From: DASZJY01 sp036260255
Lineage (GTDB): Bacteria; Actinomycetota; Acidimicrobiia; Acidimicrobiales; AC-14
Length of the DNA stretch: 64,000 bases
Assembly (NCBI GenBank): GCA_036260255.1
Contig: DATAAF010000088.1
Location: 1 to 64,000, forward strand
Reading direction: 5' to 3'
The notes beneath the pieces were generated by a model. The model was not told where the DNA came from and searched no databases. It saw nothing but the letters and a program-made list of their open reading frames with translations. Below, piece after piece: positions 59,655 to 64,000 of this stretch (position 1 is the stretch's first letter; each line of letters begins with the position of its first letter). The position numbers and the translations under genes are program-made.

Positions 59655-60665
59655 ATGAAAGCGGCGACCCACCGACACGTGATCATCAGCGACGAGGAGT
59701 ACGAGTTGCCGTACTCCAAGGGGCTCATGGCGTCGAGCATCATGGCCACGGGCCTTCCTCCGGCGCGGGCCTTCCAGGTGGCCGAGGTGATCGAGGACCA
59801 CCTGGCCCGCACCGGCCTTCCCCACGTGTCGCGGGCGGAGCTCAACGCGCTCGCCCTCGACGTCCTCCGGGAGGAGACGGGCGACCGCTACGCGGAGTCG
59901 TTCGCCAAGTGGCAGCGGGCCAAGCGCCTCGACATCCCCCTCGTCATCCTCCTCTGAGGGGCGACGGGCGTCGGGAAGTCGACGATCGCCACCATGCTGG
60001 CCAGCCGCCTCGGCATCACCCGGGTGATCCCCACCGACGCCATCCGCGAGGTCATGCGGGCGATGTTCACCGCCGGGCTCTTCCCGACGCTGCACACCTC
60101 GTCGTACGACACCGCCCGGCTGGTGCGAGTGCCGCTGCCGCGCAACGCCGACCCGGTCATCATCGGGTTCCGGGAGCAGACGGCCGCGGTGTCGGTCGGC
60201 GTCGAGGCGCTCATCCAGAGGGCGGTCGACGAGGGCACCGACCTCATCGTGGAGGGCGCCCACCTGGTGCCCGGGTTCACCGACATCTGCCGCTTCGCCG
60301 GCCACGCCGTCGTCGTCCCCATGATCGTCACCGTGGACGACGAGGAGGTGCACCGCAGCCACATCCTCAAGCGGGCCAGCGAATCGGGTGGCCGCCCCGC
60401 CGACCACCGTCTCAGCCACTTCGGCGACATCGTGAAGCTGCAGCGCTACGTCAAGTCGCTCGCCTTCCAGCACGGTGTCCCCGTCGTCCCCTCGTACAAC
60501 CTCGACGCCACCTTGTCCCACGTGATCGAGCTGGTGGTCGCCCGGGCGACCGAGGCGGTCCCCCGTCCCGGCGACCCCCTGCCCATCACCGACCGAACCA
60601 CCGACGGCGCCCGCACGAGCGGCGCCGCGAAAGGAGCACGACCAATGCCGGGAGGCGAACGATGA
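59655..60665 (+). CDS. pgk2: 2-phosphoglycerate kinase with in-frame TGA before the P-loop
   Basis: ATG 59655 to TGA 60663-60665, interrupted only by TGA at 59955-59957 (codon 101). Before it: an ATP-cone-like domain (YSKGLMASSIMATGLPPARAFQVAEVIEDHL) and LDIPLVILL. After it, same frame: GATGVGKSTIATMLASRLGITRVIPTDAIREVMR, DPVIIGFREQTAAVSVG, VEGAHLVPGF and PSYNLDATLSHVIELVV. The pieces form one normal 336-residue enzyme phosphorylating 2-phosphoglycerate to 2,3-diphosphoglycerate. The TGA codon precedes the Walker A glycine; as I recall, relatives have Gly or Cys there. Explanations: selenocysteine or other recoding, point mutation, or error. Its stop overlaps rho (ATGA). Confidence 0.72.
59969..59984 (+). 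promoter_or_regulatory. Candidate SECIS-like hairpin after the kinase TGA
   Basis: CGTCG pairs with CGACG around a GGAAGT loop that starts 17 nt after the TGA. The loop begins with GG as in bacterial SECIS elements, but the stem is only 5 bp and overlaps the P-loop codons. Weak evidence. Confidence 0.3.
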
Positions 60666-62653
60666 GCATCGCGCCCCAGGCGCTGGAGCGGTCCGTCCTC
60701 GAACGCAAGGAGCGCGACGAGCTGGCCGCCATCGCCGAGGCCATGGGGGTCAAGCCGTCCGCCCGGGCATCGAAGTCGACGCTGATCGACTCGATCCTCC
60801 GGGAGGCGGGGATCGAGACGGGCGCCGAGGAGCGACCGAAGCGGTCCCGCTCGTCCCGCGCCGCCCAGAGCCCGAGCAACGGCGAGGGGGCGACGGACGT
60901 GACCGTCCCCACCGAGCCGGGCACCGGGCCGGCCCAGCCGAACGTCCCCGTGATCGAGCCGGCCCCACCCGCGCCCCAGCCGGAGACGCCCGCACCCGAG
61001 CCCTCCACCGAGCCCTCCCCGCCCGAGCCCGCCACCGAGCCGTCGCCTCCCGAGGTCCCGCCGGTGGGAGCGTCGGCGGGCGACGGCGGCGGTGCCGGCT
61101 CCGCTCCGGCCGGGGAGGCCGGGGCCGCCGAGGCGGGCCAGGGCGACGACGCCAGCCGGGCGGCGACGTCGGGCGGCGAGCGCACCGCCAGCGACAGCCC
61201 CACCACCGACGGCCCGGCCACCGACGGCCCGACCGCCCAGGCCCCCGCCGGCCAGTCCGCGACGGCATCGACGGCGACGACGGCGGCCCCCGCCGACGCC
61301 CCCGCCGACACCAACGGCGGCCCTTCCACCCCCGCGCCCACCGCCCACGGGGGCCAGCACTCCCAGCCGGGCGGAACCCGCACCGACGAGCGTCAGCGCG
61401 ACCGCCAGCGCGACAACCGCGGCGACGGGTCGGGCGAGCCCGGCAACCGACGCAGCCGCCGGCGCCGGGGGCGTAACGCCGACCGGGCCCCCCAGCAGGA
61501 CCGCGACGACGTTCAGTACTCGGGTGAGCCCATCCCCGTCGAGGGGCTCCTCGACCTGCACGAGAAGGGCTACGGGTTCCTCCGCACCACCGGGTACCTG
61601 GCCAGCCCCAAGGACGTCTACGTCTCGGTCAGCCAGGTGCGCCGCTTCGGGCTCCGCAAGGGCGACTACATCAAGGGCGCCAGCCGCCCGGCGGGGTCGA
61701 GCGAGAACTGGCCGGCGCTCCTGCGCATCGACACGGTCAGCGGGATGACGCCCGACGAGGCCCGCCAGCGGCCCAAGTTCGAGGACCTGACGCCGCTGTT
61801 CCCCGACGAGCGCCTGCGCCTGGAGATCCCGGGCGACAGCAACAACATGGTCGCCCGCATCGTCGACCTCATCTCGCCGATCGGGAAGGGCCAGCGCGGC
61901 CTGATCGTCTCGCCGCCCAAGGCGGGCAAGACCACCGTCCTCAAGCAGATCGCCCACTCCATCGAGGCCAACAACCCCGAGGTGCACCTCATGGTGCTGC
62001 TCGTCGACGAGCGCCCCGAGGAGGTCACCGACATGCGGCGGTCGGTGAAGGGCGAGGTGATCGCCTCGACCTTCGACCGCCCGTCCGACGAGCACACCCA
62101 GGTGGCCGAGCTCACCCTGGAGCGGGCCAAGCGGCTGGTCGAGGTGGGCACCGACGTGTGCATCGTCCTCGACGGCATCACCCGGCTCTCCCGGGCTTAC
62201 AACCTGGCCGCTCCGGCCACCGGCCGCATCATGTCCGGCGGCATCGACGTGGGCGCGCTCTACCCGCCGAAGAAGTTCTTCGGGTCGGCCCGCAACATCG
62301 AGGAGGGCGGGTCCATCACCATCCTGGCCACCGCCTTGGTGGAGACCGGGTCTCGCATGGACGAGGTCATCTTCGAGGAGTTCAAGGGCACCGGCAACAT
62401 GGAGCTCCGCCTCGACCGCAAGCTGGCCGAGCGCCGCATCTACCCGGCGCTCGACGTCAACGCCAGCTCGACCCGCCACGAGGAGCTGCTCTTCGAGCGC
62501 AACCAGCTGCAGCAGGTCTGGAAGCTGCGCCGGGTGCTCAACGCCCTGGAAGGGGGAGCGGGCCTCGAGCTGTTGATGGACAAGATCAAGTCGACCAAGA
62601 GCAACGACGAGTTCCTGGCCGAGATCGCCAAGGCGCCGATGCCCACCGGGTGA
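60662..62653 (+). CDS. rho: Transcription termination factor Rho
   Basis: 663 residues. Hexameric RNA helicase for factor-dependent termination. An N-terminal Rho_N helical motif (KERDELAAIAEAMGVKPSARASKSTLIDSILREAG) is followed by a long Pro/Ala/Thr/Gly-rich insertion of about 230 residues, characteristic of high-GC Gram-positive Rho. Then come the cold-shock RNA-binding domain (EGLLDLHEKGYGFLRT) and the ATPase with Walker A SPPKAGKTT (about 417), LMVLLVDERPEEVTDM and GSITILATALVETGSRMDE. ATG 60662 with GGGAGG upstream. Confidence 0.97.
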   Translation: MSIAPQALERSVLERKERDELAAIAEAMGVKPSARASKSTLIDSILREAGIETGAEERPKRSRSSRAAQSPSNGEGATDVTVPTEPGTGPAQPNVPVIEPAPPAPQPETPAPEPSTEPSPPEPATEPSPPEVPPVGASAGDGGGAGSAPAGEAGAAEAGQGDDASRAATSGGERTASDSPTTDGPATDGPTAQAPAGQSATASTATTAAPADAPADTNGGPSTPAPTAHGGQHSQPGGTRTDERQRDRQRDNRGDGSGEPGNRRSRRRRGRNADRAPQQDRDDVQYSGEPIPVEGLLDLHEKGYGFLRTTGYLASPKDVYVSVSQVRRFGLRKGDYIKGASRPAGSSENWPALLRIDTVSGMTPDEARQRPKFEDLTPLFPDERLRLEIPGDSNNMVARIVDLISPIGKGQRGLIVSPPKAGKTTVLKQIAHSIEANNPEVHLMVLLVDERPEEVTDMRRSVKGEVIASTFDRPSDEHTQVAELTLERAKRLVEVGTDVCIVLDGITRLSRAYNLAAPATGRIMSGGIDVGALYPPKKFFGSARNIEEGGSITILATALVETGSRMDEVIFEEFKGTGNMELRLDRKLAERRIYPALDVNASSTRHEELLFERNQLQQVWKLRRVLNALEGGAGLELLMDKIKSTKSNDEFLAEIAKAPMPTG

Positions 62654-62687
62654 CGCGCCCGGCGAGGGTCCACGAGGAGACAGCGAC

Positions 62688-62909
62688 ATGAAAGCCGATA
62701 TCCACCCCCGCTACGAGACCACTACTGTTCGCTGCTCGTGCGGGAACACGTTCACCACCCGCTCGACCAAGGCCGACCTGCGGGCCGAGCTGTGCAACGA
62801 GTGCCACCCGTTCTTCACCGGCAAGCAGAAGCTGGTCGACACCGGAGGGCGGGTCGAGCGGTTCGAGCGCCGCTACGGCGCCCGCGGGAAGGGAAAGACG
62901 AAGAAGTAG
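62688..62909 (+). CDS. rpmE: Ribosomal protein L31
   Basis: 73 residues. Four cysteines (VRCSCGNTF and LCNEC) form the zinc site of the zinc-containing L31 type. Family blocks MKADIHPRY and HPFFTGKQKLVDTGGRVERFERRYG are complete. It follows rho, as in mycobacteria and streptomycetes. Confidence 0.97.
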   Translation: MKADIHPRYETTTVRCSCGNTFTTRSTKADLRAELCNECHPFFTGKQKLVDTGGRVERFERRYGARGKGKTKK

Positions 62910-62947
62910 GGCGGGCCACATGACGTGGGCCGGGAGAGGACAGGTTC

Positions 62948-64000
62948 ATGGCTGAGGGGGAGCGGGCGGACGTCGGGGCCACGCCGGGTCCGGACGACGA
63001 GACCCTCGGCGCCGCCCTCGCCGCCGTACTGGGTTTGAGCTCCGAGGGCTCCGGCAGCCCGGTGACCACGCCCAGGGCCGTCTCCGTTCCACCGCCGCGG
63101 CGCCCCCCTTACTCGCCGCCGTCGACCGACCCGGTGACCGTGGCCGCCGGCGGGGAGCAGCCCTCGGCGAGCGACGACTTCTGGGGGTCGGGCGACGAGC
63201 TCGAACGGCTCGACGCTCGGCCCGCCCCCTCGGAGGAGGACGGGGTGCCCGACGTCCGGCTGGCGTCGGCCGGAGAGGCGCCCGCCCGACCGTTCGCCGA
63301 GAGCTCCGACGCCGACGCGGTTGGGAGTCGGCTGTCGGCACCCTCCGCGTCCGACGCCGACGATTTCTGGGGCGAACCCGAGACCGACGAGTCTCCGCCG
63401 GCGCCGGCCGAGGACGAGCCCGAAGCACCTGGCCTCAGGCCTCGGGAGGTCCTCCCTCGCGACCTCTGGCTCCGTCCGGCCGACCGCGACCGGGACCGCG
63501 CCGCCTCGCCCACGCCCCCCGTCGACCGACCGGAGGAGCCCAGTGAGTCCTCCCTGACCGCCCTCCAGGAAGTGGGGCTGGGTGGTCCCCTCAACACCGC
63601 CATGGGCGACCTGCGCCGGCTCGCCGACGAGGGTGCTCACCGAGGCACCGAGCCGGTCGCCTCGGAGGCCCGCGGCGCCGACGACTCGCACGCCCAGGGC
63701 GTCGTGCCGCGCCGGGACCGGCTGCGGGACCGCCGGCGTGACCTGCCGCTCCAGCTGGCGGTGGCGGCCCTCGTGGTGATCGCCTTCGCCGTCGTTCTGC
63801 TGACGCGGGGCGGCGACTCCCGGCGTGGCATCGACACGAGGGTGGCGACCAGCACTCCGCCGACGACCGCGCAGGCGCCGGCCGTCCCGGCCGCGGATGC
63901 CAGCACCACCTCGGTGCCGCTGCCCGAGGAAGTGATGCCGCCGCCGCCCGACGCCGCCGCTCCGCCGCCCTCCTCCGCTTCGCAGGCGGACGACGGTCGT
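62948..64000 (+). CDS. Membrane-anchored protein with disordered N-terminus, cut by window edge
   Basis: 351 residues visible, open to the end. An acidic, Pro/Ser-rich cytosolic part of about 265 residues contains two copies of a DDFWG motif (SASDDFWGSGDE; DADDFWGEPETDE). One transmembrane helix (about 268-287: LQLAVAALVVIAFAVVLL) leads into a Pro/Ala/Thr-rich outside part. No enzyme domain is in the visible portion. ATG 62948 with GAGAGGA. In relatives prfA follows rpmE; this gene breaks that order. Confidence 0.7.
   Translation, partial: MAEGERADVGATPGPDDETLGAALAAVLGLSSEGSGSPVTTPRAVSVPPPRRPPYSPPSTDPVTVAAGGEQPSASDDFWGSGDELERLDARPAPSEEDGVPDVRLASAGEAPARPFAESSDADAVGSRLSAPSASDADDFWGEPETDESPPAPAEDEPEAPGLRPREVLPRDLWLRPADRDRDRAASPTPPVDRPEEPSESSLTALQEVGLGGPLNTAMGDLRRLADEGAHRGTEPVASEARGADDSHAQGVVPRRDRLRDRRRDLPLQLAVAALVVIAFAVVLLTRGGDSRRGIDTRVATSTPPTTAQAPAVPAADASTTSVPLPEEVMPPPPDAAAPPPSSASQADDGR

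Noticed and set aside
59961..59973. CGACGGGCGTCG hairpin immediately after the kinase TGA as SECIS
   Set aside because: It begins only a few bases after the TGA, closer than known SECIS elements; the next hairpin is better placed.
60446..62689. 747-codon minus-strand frame over rho
   Set aside because: Pure shadow of the rho gene with low-complexity composition.

Overview
The window is very GC-rich, gene-dense DNA from a high-GC Gram-positive bacterium (Actinomycetota). I infer a deep lineage such as Acidimicrobiia. Two runs follow the gene order known from mycobacteria and streptomycetes. At the left edge are an Rv1339-like metallo-beta-lactamase-fold gene, rph and rdgB. At the right are argS, lysA, hom, thrC, rho and rpmE. 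Many genes start with GTG or TTG. At least nine lack a ribosome-binding site and have a TANNNT box 6-7 nt before the start codon, which points to leaderless transcripts.

Left part (1-20 kb): nucleotide and RNA housekeeping (rph, rdgB), cell-wall enzymes (lytic transglycosylase and L,D-transpeptidase lipoproteins), a secreted beta-helix protein, an unusual tRNA beside clpP, msrA, and a sigma factor coupled to a triple-glyoxalase protein. Further small VOC and ABM-fold proteins, an LLM oxidoreductase and an FtsH protease follow. After ftsH lies a rhodanese-CBS gene interrupted by an in-frame TGA at a conserved position, with a hairpin just downstream, so it is a selenoprotein candidate. A MarR regulator overlapping a diadenylate-cyclase-like gene comes next.

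Middle (18-45 kb): accessory DNA. It holds a secreted VCBS-repeat protein, two very large ATPase regulators (LuxR type and SARP/AfsR type), a 974-residue secreted protein with an unfamiliar repeat, an alcohol dehydrogenase pair, an amidase, a divergent TetR/cupin pair with a clear operator, two DHFR-fold proteins and a lysine/alanine-repeat basic protein. Between about 35.9 and 42.8 kb several genes are decayed: a tyrosine recombinase, a cation diffusion facilitator, a MarR remnant and a short-chain dehydrogenase. An ECF sigma factor operon with an AlkC-type DNA glycosylase closes this part.

Right part (45-64 kb): tRNA-Arg, a receiver-only response regulator, argS and lysA. Then an ECF sigma factor, a small protein and a TPR-CHAT protease form an operon, with two very small genes and two further genes on the opposite strand. 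The threonine genes hom and thrC are followed, where thrB normally sits, by an archaeal-type phosphoglycerate mutase/proposed homoserine kinase, cyclic 2,3-diphosphoglycerate synthetase and 2-phosphoglycerate kinase. Together these three could run 3-phosphoglycerate to cyclic 2,3-diphosphoglycerate. The 2-phosphoglycerate kinase also carries an in-frame TGA, just before its P-loop. rho, rpmE and a membrane-anchored protein cut by the window edge end the region.

The most notable observations are the two in-frame TGA genes, the cyclic-diphosphoglycerate cluster at the thrB position, the class-I-shaped tRNA with a leucine (UAG) anticodon, and the CHAT/sigma-factor locus. All homology statements come from recognising families by eye; no database was searched.
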